Assembly: GCA_963807425.1 (NCBI GenBank)
Contig: CAWEBZ010000012.1
Location: forward strand, 248,001-312,000
DNA length: 64,000 nucleotides
Origin: VRUE01 sp963807425
GTDB taxonomy: Bacteria > Actinomycetota > Thermoleophilia > Solirubrobacterales > 70-9
Reading direction: 5' to 3'
Both the position numbers and the translations under genes were made by a program. This document shows, one piece after another, positions 15,718-24,167 of this stretch. Numbering within the stretch: position 1 is the first letter of the stretch; every line of letters starts with the position of its first letter. The notes under the pieces were generated by a model that worked only from the letters and a program-made list of their open reading frames with translations, was not told where the DNA came from and did no database searches.

Positions 15718-16278
15718 TCAGGCGCGAGAGACGTACTCGCCGCTGCGCGTGTCGACCCGGATCGTCTCGCCCTCCTCGATGAAGAGCGGCACCTGGACCG
15801 TCACCCCCGACTCCAGCGTTGCGGGCTTGGTGCCGCCGCCCGAGGCTGTGTCGCCCTTCACGCCCGGCTCGGTCTGGGTCACCTTCATATCGATCGCGCT
15901 TGCCACCTGCACGTCGCTGGGCCGCTCGTCGACGAAGAGGATGTCGACCTCGGCGTTGGGGAGAACCCATTGCATCGCCTCGCCGGCGACCTCGCGGGGG
16001 ATCTCGATCTGCTCGTAGTCGCGGCTGTCCATGAAGACCGCCGCCTCGCCCGAGTCGTAGAGGTACTGCATCTTGCGCGACTCGGTTCGCACCGGCCGGA
16101 ACTTCTCTCCGGCACGGAAGGTCTTGTCCTGCACCGACCCGTCCTCGATCTTGCGCAGCTTGGTCCGCACGAACGCCCCACCCTTGCCCGGCTTCACGTG
16201 CTGGAACTCGATGATCCTGAAGATCGTCCCATCGATCTCGATGTGCGATCCGTTCTTAAACTGGTTGGTGGAGATCAC
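15718..16278 (-). CDS. efp: Elongation factor P
   Basis: EF-P enters the ribosomal E site and relieves stalling at polyproline. The 186-residue protein has three beta-barrel domains: KOW-like domain I with FQHVKPGKGGAFVRTKLR, whose loop lysine in PGKGG (about 32) is the one modified or directly used, then the two OB domains ending in VPLFIEEGETIRVDTRSGEY. Length fits. It sits between pepQ/aro genes and nusB in the common actinobacterial order, but genes for an SDR, a peptidase and a cyclase now separate it from pepQ. No modification enzyme is in the window. Confidence 0.96.
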   Translation of the reverse strand: MISTNQFKNGSHIEIDGTIFRIIEFQHVKPGKGGAFVRTKLRKIEDGSVQDKTFRAGEKFRPVRTESRKMQYLYDSGEAAVFMDSRDYEQIEIPREVAGEAMQWVLPNAEVDILFVDERPSDVQVASAIDMKVTQTEPGVKGDTASGGGTKPATLESGVTVQVPLFIEEGETIRVDTRSGEYVSRA

Positions 16279-16355
16279 GGCGGCGAATCCTAGGGCCTTT
16301 CTCTCGTGAGGCGAGTTAACCGCAGCTTCAACCCGGGCGAAACCTGGACCCCCCT

Positions 16356-16862
16356 ATGCTGTTCTCGCTAGGGATGAGGGGAACGTTTCGAATCGCCGTC
16401 TTGACCGCTGCCGCGATGCTCGTCTTCGCGGCGGGCGCACAGGCTGCCGAAGAAGGTCCGAGCCGCGACGAATACAAAGCCCAGGTCGAGCCGATCTGCG
16501 AAGCGAACACGCTCGCCAACAAGAGGATCCTCAAGAACGTGCGGGTCAAGGCGAGAAACGGCAAGCTGAATGCCGCCGGCAACCAGTTCATCCGCGCCTC
16601 GGAGGCATTCGGGAAGACGACCGGGAAGATCGCCGCGGTGCCACGCCCAGTCGCCGATGACGCCCGGCTAGTGAAGTGGTTCGGGCAGCTCGAGATCGTC
16701 ACGAAAAATCTGCGAAATCTCGGCAAGGCGCTGCTCGAAGGCGACAAGATCAAGGCCGCGCACGAATCGATCCGGGTCGAACGCAGCAGCAACGCAGCCA
16801 ACAACGTCAGCTTCGTCTTCGACTTCGTCTACTGCCGCATCACCCCCTCTCGCTTCAGCTGA
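16356..16862 (+). CDS. Small secreted protein with C-terminal cysteine pair
   Basis: The first ~30 residues (MRGTFRIAVLTAAAMLVFAA, then GAQA) form a signal peptide. The mature part is mostly helical and has two cysteines, one in EYKAQVEPICEAN and one near the end (FVYCRITPS). The xLxxQxxxIC pattern after the signal peptide recurs in two lipoproteins of this window (49073 and 49691), so these may be one broad actinobacterial family of extracytoplasmic helical proteins. Start may be 16356 or the inner ATG 16374. Function is unknown. It is divergent from efp. Confidence 0.65.
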   Translation: MLFSLGMRGTFRIAVLTAAAMLVFAAGAQAAEEGPSRDEYKAQVEPICEANTLANKRILKNVRVKARNGKLNAAGNQFIRASEAFGKTTGKIAAVPRPVADDARLVKWFGQLEIVTKNLRNLGKALLEGDKIKAAHESIRVERSSNAANNVSFVFDFVYCRITPSRFS

Positions 16863-16873
16863 GCCGAGCGACT

Positions 16874-17698
16874 TCAGGCAGAGGGCGTCCGGGTGCCTTC
16901 GGCTTCCGGCCCGGTGCTCGTCGTAAGGCTTGCCGCCCCACCGCCGGAGAGCACCCGGCGTATCAGGCGAGGCATCAGGATCCGCGCCACGCCAGCGAGC
17001 GCATAAGGACGCGGGACGTAGCGCTCCGCCTTGCCCTGCAGGCCGGTTTCGACGATTGCCTCGGCGACCAACTCGGGCTTGGAGACGATCCAGCGGGTCA
17101 GCGCTCGCTCGCGCAGCTCAGTCGCCGGGAAGCCCTCGGTGGCGATAAAGCCCGGAAGGACCATGCCAACGTGGACGCCGTGCGGGCGCTCCTCGGCGAA
17201 GAGGGAGTCGGTCCAGCCGATCAGGGCGAACTTGCTCGCCGAGTAGGCACCGGTACGGGCGCGTGAGACCCGCCCCGCGGTGCTTGCGACGTTGACGATC
17301 GCGCTCGGCGTCGAGGCACGCAGAAGCGGCAGCAGCGCCTCGGTGAGGCGGACGACGGCATCGAAGTTGAGCTCCATATGGCGGTGGACGTTGGCGTAGC
17401 CAGCCTCGGCGAAGCTGCCGCGCCAGGAGGCCCCGGCGTTGTTGACGAGCAGCGTCAGCTGGCCATGCTGCTCGGCGACGTGGGCACGCACCCGCTCGGG
17501 TGCATCGGCGTTGGTGAGGTCGACGGCGACGTGGGTCGCCCTGCACGGCAGCGACTCGGCCAGCGCACGCAGCCGCTCCTCGCGCCGGGCAACCAGCACC
17601 AGCTCGGTGTTGGGCTCCCTGGCGAGACGCCTCGCCGTCGCTTCGCCGATCCCGCTGGAGGCGCCTGTGATCAGAAATGCCGGCGCGCTCGAGCTCAC
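16874..17698 (-). CDS. SDR family oxidoreductase (DltE/YqjQ-like)
   Basis: This 274-residue short-chain dehydrogenase has TGASSGIGEATARRLA (about 11-26), VARREERL, the NNAGASWRG strand (about 87), and catalytic residues in NVASTAGRV...GAYSASKFAL. The C-terminus (RYVPRPYALAGVARILMPRL) is a basic amphipathic helix often seen in SDRs that work on lipids at the membrane face. Lipid or ketone reduction is inference. It is convergent with the secreted protein gene (11-bp gap). Confidence 0.87.
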   Translation of the reverse strand: MSSSAPAFLITGASSGIGEATARRLAREPNTELVLVARREERLRALAESLPCRATHVAVDLTNADAPERVRAHVAEQHGQLTLLVNNAGASWRGSFAEAGYANVHRHMELNFDAVVRLTEALLPLLRASTPSAIVNVASTAGRVSRARTGAYSASKFALIGWTDSLFAEERPHGVHVGMVLPGFIATEGFPATELRERALTRWIVSKPELVAEAIVETGLQGKAERYVPRPYALAGVARILMPRLIRRVLSGGGAASLTTSTGPEAEGTRTPSA

Positions 17699-17762
17699 CC
17701 CTGGAATCTATTCGAATGGGCAGGCCGCGAACGTTTGTTTGAGTTCGGCATACTGCCGCACC

Positions 17763-18812
17763 GTGACTGAGACGCCGCCGTTGCTCGATCGTCTTCTCCG
17801 CGCGCCGGCGCCGTCCGGATACGAGGGCCCGGCGGCCGCTGTCTGGCGAGAGGAAGCGTCGTTCGCATCACTCTCTAGTGACGGGATCGGCTCCTCGATC
17901 GCCCAGATCGGCGAAGAGTTGCCGCTGCTGGCCGTGGTCGGGCACATCGACGAGATCGGCCTGCTGATCACCCACATCGACGAGAAGGGCTTCCTCTGGT
18001 TTGCGCCGATCGGCGGCTGGGACCCGCAGATCCTGGTCGGCCAGCGGGTCGAGATCCAGGGCAAAGATGGTGCGGTGCCAGGAGTGGTCGGGCGTAAGCC
18101 GATTCACCTGCTCGAGCCCGACCAGCGGAAGAAGGTGGTCGAGCTGAAGAGCCTTCACATCGACATCGGCGCCGAGGATCGCGATGAGGCCGCGGCCCTG
18201 GTCAGGGTCGGAGACCCGGCCGTGATCGCAACCGAGCCGCTGCGCCTGGCCGGGGACCGGCTGATCTCCCGCTCGATGGACAACCGCCTCGGCGCCTACG
18301 TCGCCCTGGAGGCGCTGCGGCGCTGTCACGAGCGCAAATCGCTCAAGGGTAGCTTCGCCGCGATCGCCGCCGTCCAGGAGGAGATCGGTCTCTTCGGCGC
18401 CAGGACCTCGACCTTCGCCGTCCGCCCCGACCTGGCGCTGGCGGTCGACGTAACCCACGCAACCGACGCGCCGGGAGTCGACGAGAAGGAGCTCGGCAGC
18501 CACGCACTCGGCTCGGGTCCGGTGATCTTTCGCGGGTCGACCCTCTCGCCAAAGGTCTTCGAGCTGCTGGTCGAGACTGCCGAGGAGGCCGAGATCGCGC
18601 ACACGGTCGGCGCCACCGGCCGCGGCACCAGCACCGACGCCGACGCGATCCAGATCTCCCGCACAGGCATCCCGACCGGGCTCGTCTCGATCCCCCTTCG
18701 CTACATGCACTCGCCAGTCGAGACGGTCGACCTCGCCGACCTTGAGAGCACGGTCGAGCTGATCGCCGCCTTCGCCTCGCGCCTCGACGACGGCATCGAC
18801 CTCACTCGATAG
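17763..18812 (+). CDS. M42 family metallo-aminopeptidase (FrvX/PepA-like)
   Basis: M42 peptidases are large dodecameric zinc aminopeptidases that trim peptides in the cytosol. Key segments in the 349 residues: VVGHIDEIGLLITHID (first metal His/Asp), SRSMDNRLGAY (bridging Asp), AAVQEEIGLFGAR (catalytic Glu and metal Glu), AVDVTHATDAPG (metal Asp) and the final metal His in RYMHSPVETV. All ligands look intact. Start GTG at 17763 gives normal length; the frame extends upstream into the SDR opposite strand and was not used. Substrate class is not deducible. Confidence 0.9.
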   Translation: MTETPPLLDRLLRAPAPSGYEGPAAAVWREEASFASLSSDGIGSSIAQIGEELPLLAVVGHIDEIGLLITHIDEKGFLWFAPIGGWDPQILVGQRVEIQGKDGAVPGVVGRKPIHLLEPDQRKKVVELKSLHIDIGAEDRDEAAALVRVGDPAVIATEPLRLAGDRLISRSMDNRLGAYVALEALRRCHERKSLKGSFAAIAAVQEEIGLFGARTSTFAVRPDLALAVDVTHATDAPGVDEKELGSHALGSGPVIFRGSTLSPKVFELLVETAEEAEIAHTVGATGRGTSTDADAIQISRTGIPTGLVSIPLRYMHSPVETVDLADLESTVELIAAFASRLDDGIDLTR

Positions 18813-18839
18813 CTGACGGGGCTAGGTGCCTGGGACTGG

Positions 18840-19886
18840 TCAGTTCGCTACGAAGACGGTGTCCCTGCCGTTTGCCTTCGCCGAGTAAAGGGCGGCGTCG
18901 GCCCGCACGACTAGGTCATCTGTATCGACGGTCTCGGGCTTGGAGACGGCGGCGCCGATGCTGATCGTCACCTCCACTCCCCCCGGTCGCCGCTTGCGCA
19001 CGGCCTGGCGCAGGCGCTCGGCGATCCCCACCGCGTCCTCCTCACTGGCACCGGGGAGGACGACGAGGATCTCCTCGCCGCCGATCCGGTAGATCGAATC
19101 GCCTGCGCGCAAAGCGGCGCGCATCGTGTAGGCGACGTCCTGCAGAACGGCATCGCCGGCAGCGTGGCCGAACTCGTCGTTGACCCGCTTGAAGTGATCG
19201 AGGTCGCAGAGCAGGAGAGCGTGGGATTGCTCTTTCTCACTGCTGCAGGGCTGGCCGTGCAGCTCTCCCAGGCGCTGCTCCAACGCATTGCGGTTGAAGA
19301 GGCCGGTCAGCGGATCCAGGGTCGAGCGGCGCCGGTGCGCGCGGTCGGACTCGACCAGGGCACCGGAGAGGATCACGGTGCAGAGGATCAGGGCAACGGC
19401 GGCGATCAGGGTCTGGCTGTGCTCGGCCGCGCCCGCCGGGTCGACGGCAACCGTGCTGACCAGGAAGACCGCGAGGAGGTAGGCGGTGCCGACCACCATC
19501 CCCCAGGGCTCGAAGCGGACACCGAGAGTGACCGCGGGCAGGGCAAACCACATCACCGCCGGGCTGGTCGAGCCGCCTGTGGCGATCACCGCGGCGGCGA
19601 GCAGCAACGGCAGCGCGCCCCAAGCGCCAGCGACCCAGAGCCAGGGACGTGGACTGGCCTGCATGAAGCGGTCGGCCACGGCAAAGCCGCCGATGCCAAC
19701 GAGAATGAGCACGATCCAGAACCCCCCGACCTGCGGCCCGGTCGACGCCAGGGCCAGGGCCAGGATCGCGAAGCAGGCTGCGCGGTAGCGGCTGACCCGG
19801 CGCTCCATGTCGAGCAGGCGTTCGCGGCGAGCTTCTTTGCGGATCGTCGCCAGGGACTCGAGCGAATTGTCCACGGTCGATGGCAT
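18840..19886 (-). CDS. Membrane GGDEF diguanylate cyclase
   Basis: The 348-residue protein makes cyclic di-GMP from two GTP. Residues about 35-180 hold six or so hydrophobic spans (FAILALALASTGPQVGGFWI; LPLLLAAAVIATGG; SQTLIAAVALILCTVILSGA), a membrane sensor of unknown ligand. The cyclase domain follows: DPLTGLFNRNALEQR, CDLDHFKRVNDEFGHAAGD and the active-site IGGEEILV (GGEEI, an active variant), then the DAALYSAKANGRD end. No RxxD inhibitory site is obvious just before GGEEI, so product inhibition may be weak. Monocistronic, convergent with the M42 peptidase. Confidence 0.9.
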   Translation of the reverse strand: MPSTVDNSLESLATIRKEARRERLLDMERRVSRYRAACFAILALALASTGPQVGGFWIVLILVGIGGFAVADRFMQASPRPWLWVAGAWGALPLLLAAAVIATGGSTSPAVMWFALPAVTLGVRFEPWGMVVGTAYLLAVFLVSTVAVDPAGAAEHSQTLIAAVALILCTVILSGALVESDRAHRRRSTLDPLTGLFNRNALEQRLGELHGQPCSSEKEQSHALLLCDLDHFKRVNDEFGHAAGDAVLQDVAYTMRAALRAGDSIYRIGGEEILVVLPGASEEDAVGIAERLRQAVRKRRPGGVEVTISIGAAVSKPETVDTDDLVVRADAALYSAKANGRDTVFVAN

Positions 19887-19940
19887 GCCTCACCATCGAC
19901 TGTTCGGCCCCAGCGCTTAACCCTGCACCCGGCCCACCGC

Positions 19941-20999
19941 CTACTCGACCAGCTGAAGCTCCTTGGGCAGCCCGCTCAGGTTGCGGCAACCTTCCGCCGT
20001 AACCACGACGAGATCCTCGATTCGCACCCCGAGCTCGCCAGGCAGGTATATGCCGGGCTCGACCGTCACCACTTCGCCCGCCTCGAGCACGTCCTCTGAG
20101 CGCTGGGAGACGCGTGGCCCCTCGTGCACCTCGAGGCCGACCCCATGGCCCAGCCCGTGACCGAAGCGATCGCCGTGACCGGCTGCGGCGATGATTTCGC
20201 GCGCGACCGTGTCGACCGCCTCTCCCCCGGCTCCGGCGATTACGGCGTCGAGGGCCGCAGCCTGCGCCTCGCGTACGACCTCGTAGGCCTCGCGGGCCTG
20301 CTCGCCGGGCTCGCCGGTGGCGAAGGTGCGGGTGCCATCCGAGCAGTAGCCGTCGAGCTTTGCGCCCATGTCGAAGACGACGAGCTCGCCACGGCCGATC
20401 TCCCGCTCGCCCGGCTCTGCGTGCGGTAGGGCGCCGTTGGGGCCAGCGGCGACGATCGCAGGGAAAGAGGGCTCGGCGCCAAGCTCGCGCATCCGGGCTT
20501 CCGCGGCTGCCGCGACATCGTGCTCACTGCGGCCAGCCAGCCCACGTTCCAGGGCCCAACGCCAGACCTCGTCGGCGAGCTCGGCGGCGGCGGTGATAGC
20601 CGCCTGCTCCTCGGCGTCCTTCACTCGTCGCAGCTTCTCGACAGCTTCCCCTGCCGGCTCGAGTGAAACCCCATCGGGCAATTTCTTCTCGAGCCGCCCG
20701 TGAGTCCGAACCGAGAGGTGGTGGTCTTCGAAGCCGGTCTTGCCGGCGAGGCGTTCGGCGATTCCGCCCAGCCAGTCGTCGCTGACGGTGATCGTCTCCC
20801 AGCCATCGACCTCGTCGGCCGCCCGCTCGGTGTAGCGGAAGTCGGTGAGGAAGAGGCGGACGTCGGCGCCGCAGATGCAGGCGCCATTGGTGCCGCCAAA
20901 GCCGGTTAGGTAGCGGACGTTGACCAGGTTGGTGACGAGGATCCGGTCCAGCTCGCGCTCCTCCAAGAGCGCCGCGAGCCGGTCCCCGCGGCCTCTCAC
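19941..20999 (-). CDS. pepQ: M24 family Xaa-Pro peptidase
   Basis: A two-domain, 352-residue pita-bread metallopeptidase that removes residues ahead of proline. The creatinase-like N-domain (about 1-125; LVTNLVNVRYLTGFGGTNGA) precedes the catalytic domain. Metal ligands are visible: Asp in FDMGAKLDGYCSDGTRTF (two Asp), His in GHGLGHGVGLEVHEGP, Glu in VTVEPGIY and Glu in GVRIEDLV. Its start overlaps the aroQ stop (ATGA). aroQ-pepQ-efp is a conserved order in many bacteria. Dipeptidase versus aminopeptidase P activity cannot be told. Confidence 0.9.
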   Translation of the reverse strand: MRGRGDRLAALLEERELDRILVTNLVNVRYLTGFGGTNGACICGADVRLFLTDFRYTERAADEVDGWETITVSDDWLGGIAERLAGKTGFEDHHLSVRTHGRLEKKLPDGVSLEPAGEAVEKLRRVKDAEEQAAITAAAELADEVWRWALERGLAGRSEHDVAAAAEARMRELGAEPSFPAIVAAGPNGALPHAEPGEREIGRGELVVFDMGAKLDGYCSDGTRTFATGEPGEQAREAYEVVREAQAAALDAVIAGAGGEAVDTVAREIIAAAGHGDRFGHGLGHGVGLEVHEGPRVSQRSEDVLEAGEVVTVEPGIYLPGELGVRIEDLVVVTAEGCRNLSGLPKELQLVE

Positions 21000-21463
21000 T
21001 GGCCGCCGGCCTCGAGCACGCCGAGCTCGCGGGCGAGGGTCTCGAGCGCATCGCGGTACCCATCCGGGCCCTTGCCACAGATCTTCGCCAGCACCAGGCC
21101 GTCGAAGACCGAGAGCCTGCGCCAGTCCTCCCGCGACTCGACGTCGGAGAGGTGGACCTCGACCGCGGGCAGGCGGGCGACATCGAGTGCATCTGCGATC
21201 GCACGGCTGTAGTGGCTCCAGGCACCGGCGTTGACCAGCGCCGCGTCGGCAAGCTCGGGCAACCGGTGCAGGTACTCGACGAACTCGCCCTCGGAGTTGG
21301 TCTGGAAGAAGATCGCTTCCAGGCTCAACTCGCGCGCCCAGCCGCCGATCCTGTGTTCCAGCTCGCTCAGTGAGAGGCCGCCGTAGACGCTGGCGTCACG
21401 CCGCTCGAGGATGTCGAAGTTGACGCCGTGCAGGACGGCGACACGGTTGTGGGCGCTGTTCAT
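20996..21463 (-). CDS. aroQ: Type II 3-dehydroquinate dehydratase (divergent)
   Basis: Catalyses the third step of the shikimate pathway, 3-dehydroquinate to 3-dehydroshikimate. The 155 residues align with type II enzymes: HGVNFDILERRDASVYGG (family GPNLNLLGxRxPxxYG, with the Asn, Arg and catalytic Tyr kept), QTNSEGEFVEYLH, VNAGAWSHYSRAIADAL (family NPGAYTHTS, Asn and His kept), VEVHLSDVESREDWRR (His and two Arg kept). Several otherwise near-invariant residues differ (GPN to GVN, NPGA to NAGA), yet all catalytic residues are present. It overlaps aroKB and pepQ by ATGA. Confidence 0.88.
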   Translation of the reverse strand: MNSAHNRVAVLHGVNFDILERRDASVYGGLSLSELEHRIGGWARELSLEAIFFQTNSEGEFVEYLHRLPELADAALVNAGAWSHYSRAIADALDVARLPAVEVHLSDVESREDWRRLSVFDGLVLAKICGKGPDGYRDALETLARELGVLEAGGQ

Positions 21464-22983
21464 CGGTAGAGCTCCTCCACGGCAGCCTGGACCTTAGCCG
21501 GGTCGATGAGCTGTCCAGTTCGCGGAGCTCCTGGCTCAGAAAGAAGCACGAAGCCAACACCATCCGAAGTTCGCTTCTTGTCGTGATCGATGAGATCTAG
21601 AAGCACAGCGGTGTCTGCACCTTTGAGCGTGACTGGCAGTTCGTGTTTGAGAAGAACGTTCTTGACTTCCTCTCGGAGTTGCGGCGCATCGGACAAGCGA
21701 AGGGCGGCTAGCAAACCCAATCCAATTGCCTCCCCGTGGCGGTACGAGTAGAGACTCTCGGCCTCAATCGCATGACCCACAGTGTGGCCTAGGTTGAGAA
21801 TCTCCCGCCAGCCAGAGTCTCGCTCGTCTACTGCAACCACTTCACACTTAAAGCGAGCGCAAGAAAAAACCAGATCCAATAGGTCCGTAGGATCGAGTTT
21901 GTCTTGTTCTCGGACTCGATCCCAGAGACGCCCTCCTGCTAGCAAACCAGTCTTCAATACCTCGACAAAGCCAGCAGCGAGCTCATCACGAGGCAAGCTC
22001 TCAAGGGTTGAGGTGTCTGCCAGTACGGCGGCGGGCAAATGGTAAGCCCCTACATAGTTCTTCCCATGAGGCGTATCTACGCCAGTCTTACCGCCATAGG
22101 CTGAATCGACTTGCGCAACCAATGATGTCGGTACATGGACTATTGGAACCCCCCGCTGATAAATGTGCGCGCAGAATCCAGTCAGATCACCCACTACCCC
22201 TCCGCCCAGAGCTACGAAGTGATCCTCGCGAGTCATACCGGTCTCCCCTATCTCTTCTAGGAGGTCAGGAAGGCCCTCAATATTCTTAGAATCCTCTCCG
22301 GGGGCAATTTCGATTCGCGCAGCGAGTGGCTCAATCTGATTTGCATAGAGCGGACCAACGTTTGCGTCAGTGATGCAAAAACGTCGCCCCGGCAAGGGCC
22401 ATGGCCCTTTACCTAGAAGGGCGGGACCGGCGAAGACCGGGTACTCCCCAGAAGCACTGGCGACCCAGAGCATCTTCGTCCCCGGCGGCATCTCGGCCAA
22501 CACCAACAGCGAGGGCATCGCGCGACCGATCAGGCCGCGATCGCCCGGCGGCAGGATCGCGTTGGCAAGTGCCTCGTAGAGGGGTTCTCGCTCTTCCAGG
22601 AGGCGGGCGACGTCGGCAGCGTTTTTAGCCAGGGGACGATCGCTGTGGGCGATCCGGCGCCAGGCCTCCGTCGGGCCGACCTGGAGCCAGACGACCACGT
22701 GGCGCTCGAGCGCCTTGCGCACCCGCTCGGAGAGCACGCTGCCGCCGCCGAGAGCGATCGCGCCGCCATCGGCCTGCTCGAGGAGGGAGCCGACGACCTC
22801 GGCCTCGCGCCCCCTGAACGCCTCCTCGCCGTCCTGCTCGAAGGCGTCGGCAATCGGCTTGCCGAAGGCCTGCTCCATCAGGTCGTCGATCTCGGTTGTC
22901 TCGAAGCCCGCCTCGCGGGCGGCGGCAAGCGCGGCACTCTTGCCGGCGCCCATGAAGCCAATAAAGACCAGGGCGGGCCTCAC
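21460..22983 (-). CDS. aroKB: Bifunctional shikimate kinase / 3-dehydroquinate synthase
   Basis: Residues about 1-165 are shikimate kinase: Walker A GFMGAGKSAALAA, EIDDLMEQAFGKPIADAF, FRGREAEVV, ALGGGSVL and lid RPLAKN. Residues about 175-507 are 3-dehydroquinate synthase, an NAD- and Zn-dependent cyclase: ALGGGVVGDLTGF, PTSLVAQVDSAYGGKTGVD, and Zn ligands in AAGFVEVLKTG (Glu), LGHTVGHAIE (His) and YRHGEAIG (His). Both halves keep active residues. Start GTG at 22981 follows the aroC stop by 2 bp. DNA from about 21510 to 22385 is far less GC-rich (43% in 21841-21900) than the kinase part and the neighbours (about 70%), suggesting that most of the synthase half was replaced by foreign DNA. Confidence 0.92.
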   Translation of the reverse strand: MRPALVFIGFMGAGKSAALAAAREAGFETTEIDDLMEQAFGKPIADAFEQDGEEAFRGREAEVVGSLLEQADGGAIALGGGSVLSERVRKALERHVVVWLQVGPTEAWRRIAHSDRPLAKNAADVARLLEEREPLYEALANAILPPGDRGLIGRAMPSLLVLAEMPPGTKMLWVASASGEYPVFAGPALLGKGPWPLPGRRFCITDANVGPLYANQIEPLAARIEIAPGEDSKNIEGLPDLLEEIGETGMTREDHFVALGGGVVGDLTGFCAHIYQRGVPIVHVPTSLVAQVDSAYGGKTGVDTPHGKNYVGAYHLPAAVLADTSTLESLPRDELAAGFVEVLKTGLLAGGRLWDRVREQDKLDPTDLLDLVFSCARFKCEVVAVDERDSGWREILNLGHTVGHAIEAESLYSYRHGEAIGLGLLAALRLSDAPQLREEVKNVLLKHELPVTLKGADTAVLLDLIDHDKKRTSDGVGFVLLSEPGAPRTGQLIDPAKVQAAVEELYR

Positions 22984-22985
22984 GC

Positions 22986-24155
22986 TCAGCCCCGGAAGTC
23001 GATGCGCTTCTTGTACGCGGCGACCGCGCCCAGGACGTCGTCGATGTGGTCGCCGCCGAACTTCTCCCGGTAGCAACGGGCGAGGGTGAGGCAGACCATC
23101 GCCTCGGCGACGACAGCGGCTGCCGGCACGACGGTCGAATCGGTGCGCTCGCGCAGCGCCTGCGCCGGCTCCTTGGTCTCGGTGTCGACCGAGCGCAGCG
23201 GCTTGGTCAGGGTCGAGATCGGCTTGATCGCCGCGCGCACGGAGAGCGGCAGGCCGTTGGTCATCCCACCCTCGAGCCCGCCGGCGTGGTTGGTCTCGCG
23301 GAAGTAGCCGCGCTCCTCGGACCAGAAGATCTCGTCGTGGGCCTCGGAGCCAGGCCGGCCAGCTACGTCCCAGGCCTCCCCGATCGCCACCCCCTTCACC
23401 GACTGGATCGAGGCCACCGCGCCGGCGAGACGCCCGTCGAGACGGTCTTCCCAGGAGATATGGGAGCCGAGGCCGGGGACCAGTCCGAAGGCACGCACCT
23501 CGAAGCTGCCCCCCAGGCTCTCGTTGGCCTTGCGCAGGCGGTTGATCTCCTCGACCATCGCCGCGCTCGCCTCGGCGTCGAGGCAGCGAACCGGATCGTC
23601 GTCGACGCCGGCGAAGTCCTCCGGGCCGAGCCCGGGCTGCTCCGGCGCCTTGACCGAGGCGATCTGGATCACGTGGCTGTGGACGCTGACGCCGAGCGTG
23701 GTGAGAAATCCGCGAGCAAGCGAACCGGCGGCGACGCGGGCGGCGGTCTCACGCGCGCTGGCCCGCTCCAGCACATTGCGGATGTCGTCGTGGCCGTACT
23801 TTTGGGCGCCGACCAGGTCGGCATGGCCGGGCCGCGGCAGGTGGACCTCGTCGACCTCTGCGTCGACCGGCCAGGGGTTCATCCGCTCCTCCCAGTTGGC
23901 GTAGTCGCGGTTGGCGACGAGTACGGCGATTGGGCTGCCCAGGGTGCGGCCGTGGCGCAGGCCGGAGCGGATCTCAACCGTGTCGGTCTCGATCTTCATC
24001 CGCCCCCCGCGCCCGTGGCCGAGCTGGCGCCGGGCCATGTCGCGGTCGAGCGCCTCGCGCTCGAGGACGAGCCCGGCGGGCATGCCCTCGACGATCGCAA
24101 CCAGGCCGGGGCCGTGCGACTCGCCTGCGGTGGTGAAGCGAAAGCTCGTGCTCAT
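22986..24155 (-). CDS. aroC: Chorismate synthase
   Basis: Last step of the common aromatic pathway: EPSP to chorismate, with reduced FMN. The 389 residues contain the three family signatures: FTTAGESHGPGLVAIVEGMP at the N-terminus, ASARETAARVAAGSLAR (about 130) and RTDSTVVPAAAVVAEAM near residue 345. RRQLGHGRGGRMKIETD contributes the basic flavin and phosphate site. Full length. It lies between aroE (12-bp gap) and aroKB (2-bp gap), so its product feeds from the same polycistronic message. Confidence 0.95.
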   Translation of the reverse strand: MSTSFRFTTAGESHGPGLVAIVEGMPAGLVLEREALDRDMARRQLGHGRGGRMKIETDTVEIRSGLRHGRTLGSPIAVLVANRDYANWEERMNPWPVDAEVDEVHLPRPGHADLVGAQKYGHDDIRNVLERASARETAARVAAGSLARGFLTTLGVSVHSHVIQIASVKAPEQPGLGPEDFAGVDDDPVRCLDAEASAAMVEEINRLRKANESLGGSFEVRAFGLVPGLGSHISWEDRLDGRLAGAVASIQSVKGVAIGEAWDVAGRPGSEAHDEIFWSEERGYFRETNHAGGLEGGMTNGLPLSVRAAIKPISTLTKPLRSVDTETKEPAQALRERTDSTVVPAAAVVAEAMVCLTLARCYREKFGGDHIDDVLGAVAAYKKRIDFRG

Positions 24156-24167
24156 GCGCCGCCTAGG

